Shown: one piece after another, positions 5,851 to 14,052 of the stretch | How the letters are laid out: each line of letters starts with the position of its first letter | How positions within the stretch are numbered: the stretch's first letter is position 1 | Origin: Bacillota bacterium | GTDB lineage: Bacteria > Bacillota > Clostridia > Christensenellales > Aristaeellaceae | DNA length: 21,737 nt | Direction of reading: 5' to 3' | Assembly: GCA_023435435.1 (NCBI GenBank) | Contig: JAEYRW010000077.1 | Location: forward strand, 1-21,737 | Made by a program: the position numbers and the translations under genes | The notes under the pieces: model-generated | Seen by the model: the letters and a program-made list of their open reading frames with translations, nothing else | Told to the model about the DNA's origin: nothing | Database searches by the model: none

Positions 5851-6681
5851 ATGAAATTTGCTCACCTGTCGGATCTCCATTTCCGAAAGGACTACGGCGG
5901 GGACAGGCTGTTGGGCCTGATGTCGTCCCTTTCGGCGTCGCCGGTGGACGCCGCGCGGGAGGTGCTTTCGACTGTCGCCGCATCCGGGGTTGATTTTGTC
6001 CTCGTGACCGGAGACAACGTGCACGAGGGCGGCGCGGAGGACTACCTGCTTTTGAAGTCGGTGCTCGATGAAACGCTGGGCAAAATTCCGTACTTTCTGG
6101 CGCTGGGAAACCACGACCGCATCGAGGGATACGTGGCGGCGTTCGGGGACGCGCTTGTGACGGACGGCCAGCTCTTCTACGCGCGCGAAGTCGGCGGCAT
6201 CCGCCTGATCGTGCTGGATACCGGCTATACGGACGCCGAAAACGGTGAATTGAGCCAGGCGCAGTGGGCGTTTTTTGCGGACGAGCTGAAAAAGCCCGGT
6301 CCGGTCATCGTCGCGCTCCACCATCCGCCCCACACCGCCTCGTTCTTCGGCATGGAAAAATACGAGTTTATCAAGGACTCCGCGCGATTCGAAGCGCTCC
6401 TGACAGAGAACGTCATCGGCATCTTCTGCGGGCACACCCATTCGAACAAGACCGAGACCCTGAAAAACGCGCTTCATTCGACGGCGGGCAGTCTTGCCTT
6501 CGGCGGCGAATTCAGCAAGGAGTCCATTTCCTTCAACGACGACCGGTACTACAGCCTTGGCACCATCGACGCGGACCGCGTCAGCGTCGGCCACTTCCGG
6601 CACGGGGCGGAAATCACCACCTTCTTCTCCATGAAGATGGAGGACCTTATGAAGGCCATGAACGGAAAGGAGCGGATCTAA
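5851..6681 (+). CDS. Calcineurin-like metallophosphoesterase (cytoplasmic phosphodiesterase)
   Basis: Binuclear-metal phosphoesterase of 276 residues with the full motif set: D8-x-H10 (HLSDLH), G54-D55-N56 (VTGDN), G86-N87-H88-D89 (LALGNHD), H157/H158 (VALHHPPH) and G194-H195-T196-H197 (FCGHTH). This arrangement fits the CpdA/GpdQ group, which hydrolyses phosphodiesters such as cyclic nucleotides or glycerophosphodiesters. There is no signal peptide, so it acts in the cytoplasm. Start ATG at 5851 follows AAGGAGG. First gene of a six-gene operon; its stop directly abuts the next start. Position ahead of a UgpB-like importer suggests it cleaves an imported phosphodiester, releasing a phosphomonoester for the phosphatase at 10867. 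An exact substrate cannot be assigned; a housekeeping cyclic-nucleotide role is the main alternative. Confidence 0.9.
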   Translation: MKFAHLSDLHFRKDYGGDRLLGLMSSLSASPVDAAREVLSTVAASGVDFVLVTGDNVHEGGAEDYLLLKSVLDETLGKIPYFLALGNHDRIEGYVAAFGDALVTDGQLFYAREVGGIRLIVLDTGYTDAENGELSQAQWAFFADELKKPGPVIVALHHPPHTASFFGMEKYEFIKDSARFEALLTENVIGIFCGHTHSNKTETLKNALHSTAGSLAFGGEFSKESISFNDDRYYSLGTIDADRVSVGHFRHGAEITTFFSMKMEDLMKAMNGKERI

Positions 6682-7956
6682 ATGAAACGGATTCTTTTGA
6701 CTCTTCTCGCGCTGTGCGTCCTCGCGGCGGCAATCCCCGCGGGCGCGGAGGCCGAGCCTTTGACCATCACCTTCTATTCCTACAGCCTGGTCAACGAACC
6801 CAACAAGTCCGCCATGGAGGAAATCATCAACGGCTTCAACGAAACGGTGGGCAAGGAAATGAACGTCGTCGTGCAGGGCGTGCCGGACGACACTTACGCC
6901 GTGTTCCGCGCGGACATCGCGGCGGGCAAGGAGGTTGACATCATCCAGCACGTATTCCCGACGCTGGACGCGTCGGTCGAAAAGCTGGGCCTGAACGCCT
7001 ACGAGGACATCTTCCCCGCGGACGAGCTGGCCGCGCACGTCGCGGGCATTTCCGAGAACGCGCTGGCGCTTGGCCAGATCGACGGCAAGACCTACGGCCT
7101 CGCCTTCACATTTTCAACGCCCATGCTCTACATCAACCGCACCCTCTTCGAGGAGGCCGGGCTCGACCCCGACGACCCGCCCGCGACCTGGGACGAGGTG
7201 CTCGCGGCTTCCGAGCAAATCTATGAAAAGACCGGCAAGGGCGGCCTTCTGTTCGCGCCGGACAACGGCTGGGTCACCGACGGCGTGTTTTACTCCAACG
7301 GTGCGGACATCCTGAACGACGACCGCACCGAGGCGGTGTTCGCCAGCCCCGAGGGCATCGAGGCCATGGAGATGTTCAAAAAGCTGTACCACAGCGACTC
7401 CACCCCCGACGTCACCGAGCGCGAGACCTATGAGATGTTCATGTCCGGAAACGCGGGCATGCACCTGACCACCACCGCCGTTCTGGCCATGTACAGGCAG
7501 GCGGCCGCGGCGGGCGGATGGGAGCTGGGCGGCGCGGCCATGCCGAGCTTTACCGGCAAGGAAGCCGTCCCGGTCAATTCCGGCAGCTGCCTTGCGGTGC
7601 ACGTCGATCCCAGCGACGCGGCGCGCGTGGCGGCCGTGTGGGCGTTTGTCAAGTACGCCACCAGCGCGGAATCCTACACCATCATCACCACGCAGATGGG
7701 CTATCTCCCGCTGCGCACCGAGATCGCGGACGATCCCGCCTACCTCAAGGACTTCATGGATCAGAACCCGCTCATGCGCATCAACCTCGAGCAGCTGGAG
7801 CACATCCGCCGCGTGACCATCTGGCCCGCCAACTGCGCGACGGAAGCGGCCGAGGCGTTCACCAACATGGTTGTCGAAGCCGTGACCACTGACGAGGACG
7901 TGGCCACCGTGCTTGAAAACGGGCAGGAAGAGATCGATCAGCTCCTTCAGCAGTAA
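6682..7956 (+). CDS. Extracellular solute-binding protein, family 1, UgpB-like
   Basis: Binding component of a sugar or sugar-phosphate type importer, 424 residues. A signal peptide (MKRILLTLLALCVLAAAIPAGA) ends in AGA before EAEP, a signal peptidase I site; the Cys at 12 is not in a lipobox. Family-1 landmarks include PMLYINRTLFEEAGLDPDDP and ATWDEVLAASE, a lower-lobe GNAGMHLTTTAV, and a hinge-region MGYLPLRTE. The DPDDPPATW and GYLP features resemble UgpB, the glycerol-3-phosphate binder, but I cannot confirm ligand residues. The ATG at 6682 directly follows the previous stop, with GGAG upstream, so it is translationally coupled. A very stable hairpin (7971-8010) separates it from the permeases. 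With the adjacent phosphoesterases, a phosphodiester or phosphomonoester ligand is the best inference; a neutral sugar remains possible. Confidence 0.9.
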   Translation: MKRILLTLLALCVLAAAIPAGAEAEPLTITFYSYSLVNEPNKSAMEEIINGFNETVGKEMNVVVQGVPDDTYAVFRADIAAGKEVDIIQHVFPTLDASVEKLGLNAYEDIFPADELAAHVAGISENALALGQIDGKTYGLAFTFSTPMLYINRTLFEEAGLDPDDPPATWDEVLAASEQIYEKTGKGGLLFAPDNGWVTDGVFYSNGADILNDDRTEAVFASPEGIEAMEMFKKLYHSDSTPDVTERETYEMFMSGNAGMHLTTTAVLAMYRQAAAAGGWELGGAAMPSFTGKEAVPVNSGSCLAVHVDPSDAARVAAVWAFVKYATSAESYTIITTQMGYLPLRTEIADDPAYLKDFMDQNPLMRINLEQLEHIRRVTIWPANCATEAAEAFTNMVVEAVTTDEDVATVLENGQEEIDQLLQQ

Positions 7957-7970
7957 CGGAAACGATCGCG

Positions 7971-8010
7971 CCGGGACGGCCTGGGGAGATGTCTCCCCGG
8001 GACGTCCCGG
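7971..8010 (+). other. Very stable intercistronic hairpin after the UgpB-like gene
   Basis: CCGGGACG (7971-7978) pairs with CGTCCCGG (8003-8010); CCT (7980-7982) pairs with GGG (7999-8001) with one G-U; GGGGAGA (7983-7989) pairs with TCTCCCC (7992-7998). Only one mismatch interrupts about 18 pairs, and the formal loop is two bases. No U-tract follows. It lies 14 bases after the binding protein stop and 20 before the permease start, so it most likely shields the upstream message from 3' decay or lowers read-through, raising the binding protein relative to the permeases. Confidence 0.75.
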
Positions 8011-8030
8011 TTCAGAAACGGGGGGTTTTC

Positions 8031-8972
8031 ATGACCATTTCAGTTGCCCGCGCGGGCGGCGCGACGCGGGCGCGGCGCATAAGACGGGCGGCTCGTCCGT
8101 ACTGGTACGTGCTCCCGGCGGTTCTGCTCATCGGCTTCTGGCTGTACCGCCCTCTGGTGGAGACGTTCCGGCTGGCGTTTTACGATTGGGGCATGGTGCC
8201 GGGCACGACGCCCGAATACGTGGGCATGCAGAATTTTCTGCGGCTCGTCAAAAACGCGAATTTCGCGCGCGCCGTGCGCAACACGGGGTTTTACATCGTC
8301 GGAATGCTTCCCTTCTCCGTGGTTTTGCCGCTGTTCCTCGCCGGCGCGACCCAGAATCTTATGGAGGGCGCAAAGAGAACCTACCGCGCGCTCTTTTTCA
8401 TTCCCATGATGATGTCGCCCGTGGTGGTGGGCTCCATCTTCCGCTGGCTTCTCTTGCCGGGCAACGGGCTTGTGAGCATGATTCTTGCGAATCTTGGGCT
8501 TTATTCCGCCACCGGCAAATCCTTTTTCGCGAACCCGGCACTGGCCAAGTGGGTCATCCTCTTCATCACGGGCTGGAAGATGATGGGCTTCAGCACGATC
8601 CTCTTCTCGGCGGCGCTCACAAACGTCAACCGGCAATACTACGAGGCCGCGATGCTCGAGGGCTCCAAGGGCCTGCGCGCCTTCCGGGACATCACGCTGC
8701 CGCTCATCTCGCCCACCATCATGTTCATGCTCATGATGACGGTGCTCTTTACAAGCCAGACGACCTTCGTGTTCATCGATATGCTCACCCAGGGCGGGCC
8801 CATGAACACGTCGACAAATTTATTCTATCTGATGTATAAATACGGCTTCAGCGACCTGAACGTGGGCATGAGCTCCGCCGCGGGCGTGCTGTTCTTCGCC
8901 GTGTTCGGCATTCTGGGGCTTGTCCTGACCGCGCTTTCGAGGCGGTTCTCCTTCTACGACAATCAGGGTTGA
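8031..8972 (+). CDS. Carbohydrate ABC transporter permease, MalF/UgpA-like
   Basis: Inner-membrane permease of 313 residues, about six membrane spans (first near 24-44). The EAA loop is at 204-229 (YYEAAMLEGSKGLRAFRDIT); the usual DGA triplet reads EGS, a mild departure. The start ATG at 8031 has GGGGGG about five to ten bases upstream; an in-frame ATG at 7989 lies inside the hairpin with no usable spacing. The C-terminal LSRRFSFYDNQG resembles UgpA/LacF endings. Thirteen bases separate it from the next permease. It forms the channel with the 8986-9810 product, is powered by the 9823-10866 ATPase and takes substrate from the 6682-7956 protein. Confidence 0.92.
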   Translation: MTISVARAGGATRARRIRRAARPYWYVLPAVLLIGFWLYRPLVETFRLAFYDWGMVPGTTPEYVGMQNFLRLVKNANFARAVRNTGFYIVGMLPFSVVLPLFLAGATQNLMEGAKRTYRALFFIPMMMSPVVVGSIFRWLLLPGNGLVSMILANLGLYSATGKSFFANPALAKWVILFITGWKMMGFSTILFSAALTNVNRQYYEAAMLEGSKGLRAFRDITLPLISPTIMFMLMMTVLFTSQTTFVFIDMLTQGGPMNTSTNLFYLMYKYGFSDLNVGMSSAAGVLFFAVFGILGLVLTALSRRFSFYDNQG

Positions 8973-8985
8973 GGCGGAGGAAAAA

Positions 8986-9810
8986 ATGCGGCGCACATTG
9001 CTTGTTTCAAAAAGGGTGTTCATCCACATCGCGCTGATCGCCCTGTCGTTTGTCTCGGTTTTTCCCGTCTATTGGATGATCATCTCGTCCCTCAAGGGAC
9101 CCAGCGAGATTTACCAACCCACGCTCTTTCCCCTTCAGGTGACGTTTGAAAATTACAGATATGCCTTCGAATCCATCAATATGCTCAAAATGTCGATGAA
9201 CTCGCTCGTCATCGTCCTCGCCCAGGTCGCCTGTCAGCTCACAACGGGCGTCCTTGCGGCGTACGCGCTGGTGCGCTGGGAATTCAAGGCGAAGGGGCTG
9301 ATATTCGTGCTTTTGAGCCTCTCGTGGGTGATTCCGTTTCAGATCATCATGATTCCAAACTATGTGGTCGTCAACCGGATCGGCCTGAACGGAACCCTCA
9401 TCGCCATTATTTTGCCGTCCGTTGCCTCCGCGTTCGTGATTCTGTCCCTGTACCAGTCGCTCAAGGCGTTCCCGCTTTCCCTCATCGACGCCGCGCGGAT
9501 GGACGGGCAGAAGGATCTGGGGATTCTGTTCAAGATCATCCTTCCCAACGTCAAGGCCACCGTAGCGTCGCTGGCGATCATTCTGTTTATCAACGCCTGG
9601 AACGACTACATGTGGCCCATGCTCATCACATCCAAGAACATGGACATTGCGCCCATCCAAATCGGCCTGAAATCCTTCGTGGGCGCCGAGCGCAACACCT
9701 GGGGTTCGCTGATGGCGGCCTCCACCGTGACCTGCGTCCCGATCCTGGTCGCGTACTTTGCGCTCCAGCGGCAGGTGGTGGATTCGTTTGCAAAGTTCGG
9801 GCTGAAATGA
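8986..9810 (+). CDS. Carbohydrate ABC transporter permease, MalG/UgpE-like
   Basis: Second permease of the importer, 274 residues. Recognisable parts are the first span (11-35), the periplasmic loop with PTLFPLQVTFENYRYAF, the segment WVIPFQIIMIPNYVVVNRIGL, and the EAA loop at 167-190 (IDAARMDGQKDLGILFKIIL). FINAWNDYMWPMLIT is a strong family signature of MalG/UgpE proteins. The ATG at 8986 follows GGAGGAAAAA. The gene ends 12 bases before the ATPase start. Gene order binding protein, UgpA-like, UgpE-like, UgpC-like is the same as in ugpBAEC of Escherichia coli, which supports but does not prove a glycerol-phosphate-type cargo. Confidence 0.92.
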   Translation: MRRTLLVSKRVFIHIALIALSFVSVFPVYWMIISSLKGPSEIYQPTLFPLQVTFENYRYAFESINMLKMSMNSLVIVLAQVACQLTTGVLAAYALVRWEFKAKGLIFVLLSLSWVIPFQIIMIPNYVVVNRIGLNGTLIAIILPSVASAFVILSLYQSLKAFPLSLIDAARMDGQKDLGILFKIILPNVKATVASLAIILFINAWNDYMWPMLITSKNMDIAPIQIGLKSFVGAERNTWGSLMAASTVTCVPILVAYFALQRQVVDSFAKFGLK

Positions 9811-9822
9811 GGAGGAAATCAA

Positions 9823-10866
9823 ATGGGAAAGATCCACATCGATCAAATCTGCAAGGACTTCAAGGAAACGCCCAATGTGCTCGACCACATCGACGTGACC
9901 GTGGAGGACGGCGATTTCGCGGTTCTGCTGGGACCATCCGGCTGCGGCAAGTCCACGCTTCTGCGCATTCTGGCGGGCCTGACGCCCCAGACCAGCGGCA
10001 GAGTGTTTCTGGATGAACGCGACATCACCGAGGCGGAGCCCTCCGAGCGCGACATGGCAATGGTTTTCCAGAATTACGCGCTCTATCCCCACATGAGCGT
10101 CCGGAAGAACATTGAATACGGACTCAAGCTCAAGAAAATCCCCGCGCGGACGCGCCGGGAGATGGTCGACCGGGTGGTCAGGCTGGTGGAGCTCGAGGAG
10201 CACGAGAACAAGCGCCCCGGGCAGCTCTCGGGCGGGCAGAAGCAGCGGGTGGCGCTGGCGCGGGCCATTGTCAAAACGCCCAGGGTGTTTTTGATGGACG
10301 AGCCGCTCTCGAACCTGGACGCAAAGCTGCGCACGCAGATGCGCTTTGAGCTCATCGAGCTTTACAAGAAGCTGAGCGCCACGTTCGTCTACGTGACCCA
10401 CGACCAGGTGGAGGCGATGTCCATGGGCACGCACATCATCATCCTGAACGAGGGCCGCGTGATGCAGGAGGGCACGCCCAGAGAGATTTACAGCAATCCG
10501 GCAAATCTTTTTGTCGCGCAGTTTATCGGCTCCCCGCCCACGAACATCCTCCGGTTCGAGGGCGGCGCGCTGGGCATCCGCCCGGAGCACGTAAGTCTTT
10601 CGCCCGTGCGGGACGGCATCCGCGTCCCCGCCACCGTCATGAATGTGGAACAACTGGGCAGCGAGAGCATCTTCAATCTCGCCACCTCCTTTGGCGTGGT
10701 GAAGGTCAAGACATCCACCTGCTGGGACGTGCGGGAACCCCTGGACGCGGTGTACTTTCCGCCCGAAAAACTTTACCAATTCGACCGCGCGGGCAACCGG
10801 TGCGCACTGGAAGTCCGGGCGGCGGCCGGACATCTGACGGTAGAACGATTGAAAGAGGTTGTGTAA
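9823..10866 (+). CDS. ABC transporter ATP-binding protein, UgpC/MalK/MsmX type
   Basis: Cytoplasmic ATPase of 347 residues powering the importer. Walker A GPSGCGKST (37-45), Q-loop Q83 in VFQNYALYP, signature LSGGQKQR (135-142), Walker B VFLMDEP with D159-E160, D-loop SNLDAK and switch H193 are all intact. After about residue 235 comes the TOBE-type regulatory region (FIGSPPTNILRFEGG, GIRPEHV), slightly shorter than the 360-370 residues usual for UgpC/MalK. ATG at 9823 follows GAGGAGGAAA. The downstream ATG abuts its stop. MsmX-type ATPases often serve several sugar permeases, so this one may also energise the ATPase-less importer at 88-3380; that is inference. Confidence 0.94.
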   Translation: MGKIHIDQICKDFKETPNVLDHIDVTVEDGDFAVLLGPSGCGKSTLLRILAGLTPQTSGRVFLDERDITEAEPSERDMAMVFQNYALYPHMSVRKNIEYGLKLKKIPARTRREMVDRVVRLVELEEHENKRPGQLSGGQKQRVALARAIVKTPRVFLMDEPLSNLDAKLRTQMRFELIELYKKLSATFVYVTHDQVEAMSMGTHIIILNEGRVMQEGTPREIYSNPANLFVAQFIGSPPTNILRFEGGALGIRPEHVSLSPVRDGIRVPATVMNVEQLGSESIFNLATSFGVVKVKTSTCWDVREPLDAVYFPPEKLYQFDRAGNRCALEVRAAAGHLTVERLKEVV

Positions 10867-11607
10867 ATGAACGGACTGACTGCGGTGGCGCTGGAACGCG
10901 CGCTGAACTTTCGAGATCTGGGCGGCTACGAGTCGAGGTTTGGCGGAAGGGTGCGGGAAAGGCGGCTGTTCCGCTCCGATTCCCACGCGAACCTGACGCC
11001 CGCGGATGTGGAGGCCGTCCTGAATCTGGGCGTGCGCGCGGCAATCGACCTGCGGACGCCCTTCGAGTTGACCCGCGACCCTTCAAAACTGGCGGGCGTT
11101 GACAAGATCGTCTACGTGAGCATTCCCCTCTCCGACCGGGTGCAGGATCCGTCCGGGGCGCAGGCGTTTCCCGCCTCCATGGGCGCCTTGTACGTGAATC
11201 TTCTGGACAACGCGCCCGGGGCGCTTCTCACCGTCTTTCAGGCGATTTTGGAAAACGGCGCGGGCGGCGTGGTGTTCAACTGCACGGCGGGCAAGGATCG
11301 CACGGGCGTCGTCGCCGCGCTGATCCTCGACCTTCTGGGCGTCGGTCGGGAGGAAATCATTCAAAACTACGCGGTGACGGAGCGGCTCATGCGGCCCATC
11401 TTTGACAGGATGTCCGAAAGCTTCGAAAAGAGCATGGGCATGAAGCTGCCAGGCTACATACTGGAATCCCGGGAGGAATCCATGCGGGAATTCCTCGATC
11501 ACCTGTATGCGCGCTACGGCGGGGCTCAGGCCTATCTGACGGAAAAGGGATTCGGCGCGGCGCAAACCGCGCGCTTTGTCGAGACATACCTGGCGAAGGG
11601 CAACTGA
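10867..11607 (+). CDS. Tyrosine phosphatase-family phosphatase (PtpB/LipA-like)
   Basis: Cys-based phosphatase of 246 residues. The N-terminal NFRDLGGY (14-21) and LFRSDS are hallmarks of the Y_phosphatase3 group, followed by AAIDLRTPFE (58-67) and the P-loop C139-TAGKD-R145-TG. The CxAGKDRT loop is that of mycobacterial PtpB and listerial LipA, enzymes able to dephosphorylate phosphotyrosine and also phosphoinositides. Catalytic Cys139 and Arg145 are both present. No signal peptide, so cytoplasmic. It starts directly after the ATPase stop, so it belongs to the transporter operon, as its last gene. With a phosphodiesterase as the first gene, the pair could act in series on an imported phosphodiester, diesterase then monoesterase. 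A protein phosphatase acting in signalling is the alternative. Confidence 0.88.
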   Translation: MNGLTAVALERALNFRDLGGYESRFGGRVRERRLFRSDSHANLTPADVEAVLNLGVRAAIDLRTPFELTRDPSKLAGVDKIVYVSIPLSDRVQDPSGAQAFPASMGALYVNLLDNAPGALLTVFQAILENGAGGVVFNCTAGKDRTGVVAALILDLLGVGREEIIQNYAVTERLMRPIFDRMSESFEKSMGMKLPGYILESREESMREFLDHLYARYGGAQAYLTEKGFGAAQTARFVETYLAKGN

Positions 11608-11786
11608 CGAAAAAACGCCGGTCATCTCCGGGCTTGTGCCGGCACGCGCACAGCTCCCGGAATGCTTCGTCCGCTTTACACGGAACTGATATGACCGGTA
11701 TTCATCTCTTGCAGTCCGCTGCTACAATAATGTTTGCGGCAAAGGGCCGCGGGCAAATTTCAATCACATCGCGTTTGGGAGGACAA
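11608..11786 (+). promoter_or_regulatory. Intergenic region with candidate -10 box and inverted repeats
   Basis: This 179-base gap separates the phosphatase from the MBL-fold gene. TACAAT (11723-11728) is a five-of-six -10 candidate, 58 bases before the ATG, but no convincing -35 precedes it. GTGCCGGCAC (11636-11645) is a perfect palindrome. CCGGTCAT (11618-11625) and ATGACCGG (11691-11698) are inverted copies that could form a long-range stem. There is no clear terminator with a T-run, so read-through from the upstream operon is possible. Confidence 0.35.
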
Positions 11787-12512
11787 ATGAAGCTGACCGT
11801 GATCGGCTGTTTCGGCGCGTATCCCGAGCCGGACGGTGCAACCTCCGGGTATCTTCTCGAGGCGGAAGGGACGCGCGTTCTCATCGACTGCGGGAGCGGC
11901 GTGCTCGCCCGGCTTCAGACGGCGATGCCCCTTTCCGCGCTGAACGCGGTGGTCGTCTCCCACTATCACCCGGATCACGACGCGGACCTGGGCTGCCTTC
12001 ATCACGCGGCGATGATCGACAAAAAGCTCGGGCGCAGGGACGCGCCGCTTGCCGCCTGGGGTCCGGGCGGCGCGGACAGGCTCGGGTACGGCGAATTCTG
12101 CACCGGCAACAGCTATCTGCCGGCGCTGCGGTTTCAGATCGGCCCCTTTCGGATCGTAGCGCGGGAGAACGTCCACGAAATTCCGTCCTACGCCCTCAAG
12201 TTTATGGCGGGGCGGCGCACCCTGGTCTATTCGGGCGACGCGGGATACGACGAGGGACTCTCAGATTTCGCGCGGGGCGCGGATCTGTTTCTGTGCGAGG
12301 CGAGCTTCTACGCGGCACAGGCATCCGTTGCCCGGGACATGCACCTGACCAGCGCGCAGGCGGGCGAAACGGCGCGGAAGGCGGGCGTCCGGCAGCTGGT
12401 TCTGACCCATTTCCCGCACTTCGGCGATATCAAACAATTGCGCGCCGAGGCGGGCGAGCAGTATCTGGGGGAACTCCGGCTCGCCGCGCCGGGCATGCAA
12501 ATCATCATATAG
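11787..12512 (+). CDS. MBL-fold metal-dependent hydrolase, YhfI/RNase Z-like
   Basis: Metallo-beta-lactamase-fold hydrolase of 241 residues, cytoplasmic (no signal peptide). The N-terminus MKLTVIGCFGAYPEPDGATSGYLLE and IDCGSGVLARLQ strongly recall Bacillus subtilis YhfI and its relatives. The metal motif H59-x-H61-x-D63-H64 (SHYHPDH) is intact, with H130 (VHEIPSYALKF), D151 (YSGDAGY) and a final LTHFPH (H208) as later ligands; HLTSAQAGETARKAG precedes it. The fold is shared with RNase Z and PhnP, which act on phosphodiester bonds, but YhfI-type proteins have no settled substrate. ATG at 11787 follows GGGAGG; the earlier in-frame start lacks a ribosome site. It sits 34 bases ahead of the peptide-type binding protein gene and is probably cotranscribed with it. 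Confidence 0.88.
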   Translation: MKLTVIGCFGAYPEPDGATSGYLLEAEGTRVLIDCGSGVLARLQTAMPLSALNAVVVSHYHPDHDADLGCLHHAAMIDKKLGRRDAPLAAWGPGGADRLGYGEFCTGNSYLPALRFQIGPFRIVARENVHEIPSYALKFMAGRRTLVYSGDAGYDEGLSDFARGADLFLCEASFYAAQASVARDMHLTSAQAGETARKAGVRQLVLTHFPHFGDIKQLRAEAGEQYLGELRLAAPGMQIII

Positions 12513-12546
12513 GCATCCGGAAAACAAGGAAAAAGGAGAATTTCAT

Positions 12547-14049
12547 ATGAAGACTGGGAAGATCGTTCTTGCGCTTCTTCTGACGCTCGCCATGACGGCG
12601 GGCCTCGCGATGGGCGCATCCGCCGCCACGGACAAATCCACGGTAAAAATCGCCCTCGGCTCCGAGCCGGACAGCCTCGACCCCATGCTTTCCGCCGCCA
12701 CCGACACCTCCTCCGTGATGATGAACGTGTTCGAGGGCCTTCTCGCCTTCGATTCCACCGGCGCTTTCATCCCCGCCTTGGCCGAATCCTATGAGATTTC
12801 GGGCGACAACCTGACCTATACCTTCCACCTCAAGCAGGGCGTTTCCTTCCACGACGGCAATCCCTTTACCGCAGCCGACGTGAAGTACACCTACGAAAAG
12901 CTCGCCGGGCTTTCGGGCGGCGAAGCGCTCAGCTCCACCATTTCCGCGGCCCTCGAAAAGGTCGAGACCCCCGACGACTACACCGCCGTCCTCACCCTCA
13001 AGCAGATGGACGCGGGCTTTTTGACCAAGTGCACGGTCTCCGTCTGCGAGAACGGCTATGAGGACAATGCCACCACGCCCATCGGCACCGGCCCCTACAA
13101 GTTCGTCGAATACGTGGTCGGCCAGAAGATCGTGCTCGAAAAGAACGAAAATTACAGCACATCCTTGACGCGCGTGCCCTCCGTGGACCGGGTGGAGTTC
13201 GTCATCATGACCGACGAGAATGCGCGGCTGATGGCGCTCAAGACGGGCGATCTCGACATCGCGGGCATCAGCGCCCGCAACGAATCCGCCCTGGGCGATG
13301 GCTTTGAAATCCTCACCGGGCCGCTCAACATGGTGCAGGTGTTCGCGCTCAACAACGCGGTTGCGCCCCTCGACAACGAGGACGTGCGCAAGGCCATCTG
13401 CTACGCGGTGGACAAGCAGGAGATCATCGACGCGGTCACCGAAGGCGTGGGCACCCGCGTGGATTCCTTCCTGAGCCCCAGCATGGCGCTTTACTACAAC
13501 GACAGCCTCACCGTCTACGATCAGGACATTGAGAAGGCCAAGGCGCTGCTGGCCGACGCGGGGTATCCCGACGGCTTCACCCTCACCTGCACGGTGCCCT
13601 CCAACTACCAGACCCACGTGGACACGGCGCAGGTCCTCAAGGATCAACTCGCCAAGATCGGCGTGACGCTCGAGATCGAGCCCGTGGAGTGGGCCCAGTG
13701 GCTCGAGGGCGTGTACACCAACGAGAACTACGAGACCACCATCATCGGCCACAGCGGCAAGCTGGACCCCCAGGACTTCCTGAACCGCTTCTCCTCTACC
13801 TACGCCCGCAACTACTTCAACTTCTCCGACGCCGACTATGACGCGCTGATCGCCGAGGCCTCCTCCACCACCGACCAGGCGGCGCGCGCGGAGATCTACA
13901 AGCAGTGCCAGCAGCTCCTCGTCGACAAGGCCGCCACCGTGTTCATCCAGGATCCCGGCGCGGTGTACGCCATCGCGGGCCGGGTGAGCGGATTCAAAAT
14001 CTATCCGGTGTCGTTTTACAACCTCAGCGACCTGACGGTGGCCGACTAG
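12547..14049 (+). CDS. ABC transporter substrate-binding protein, family 5 (DppA/OppA type)
   Basis: Binding protein of an Opp/Dpp-type importer, 500 residues. A signal peptide (MKTGKIVLALLLTLAMTAGLAMGASA) ends in ASA before ATDK, a signal peptidase I site with no cysteine. The mature N-terminus has the family-5 signature ALGSEPDSLDPM, then FEGLLAFD, PALAESYEIS, TYTFHLKQGVSFHDGNPFTAADVKYTYEKL; later come NNAVAPLDNEDVRKAICYAVDKQEII and LLADAGYPDGF. ATG at 12547 follows AAAAGGAG. The next permease starts three bases after the stop, with no hairpin between, unlike the other binding protein genes here. Family 5 carries peptides, nickel, and some oligosaccharides; the cargo cannot be set from the sequence. 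Confidence 0.93.
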   Translation: MKTGKIVLALLLTLAMTAGLAMGASAATDKSTVKIALGSEPDSLDPMLSAATDTSSVMMNVFEGLLAFDSTGAFIPALAESYEISGDNLTYTFHLKQGVSFHDGNPFTAADVKYTYEKLAGLSGGEALSSTISAALEKVETPDDYTAVLTLKQMDAGFLTKCTVSVCENGYEDNATTPIGTGPYKFVEYVVGQKIVLEKNENYSTSLTRVPSVDRVEFVIMTDENARLMALKTGDLDIAGISARNESALGDGFEILTGPLNMVQVFALNNAVAPLDNEDVRKAICYAVDKQEIIDAVTEGVGTRVDSFLSPSMALYYNDSLTVYDQDIEKAKALLADAGYPDGFTLTCTVPSNYQTHVDTAQVLKDQLAKIGVTLEIEPVEWAQWLEGVYTNENYETTIIGHSGKLDPQDFLNRFSSTYARNYFNFSDADYDALIAEASSTTDQAARAEIYKQCQQLLVDKAATVFIQDPGAVYAIAGRVSGFKIYPVSFYNLSDLTVAD

Positions 14050-14052
14050 AAT

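Noticed and set aside
9007..10986. Very long open frame on the minus strand opposite the permease, ATPase and phosphatase start
   Set aside because: It mirrors conserved transporter genes, its translation is rich in His, Arg and Gly without any family motif, and it has no ribosome site. It is a by-product of high GC content.
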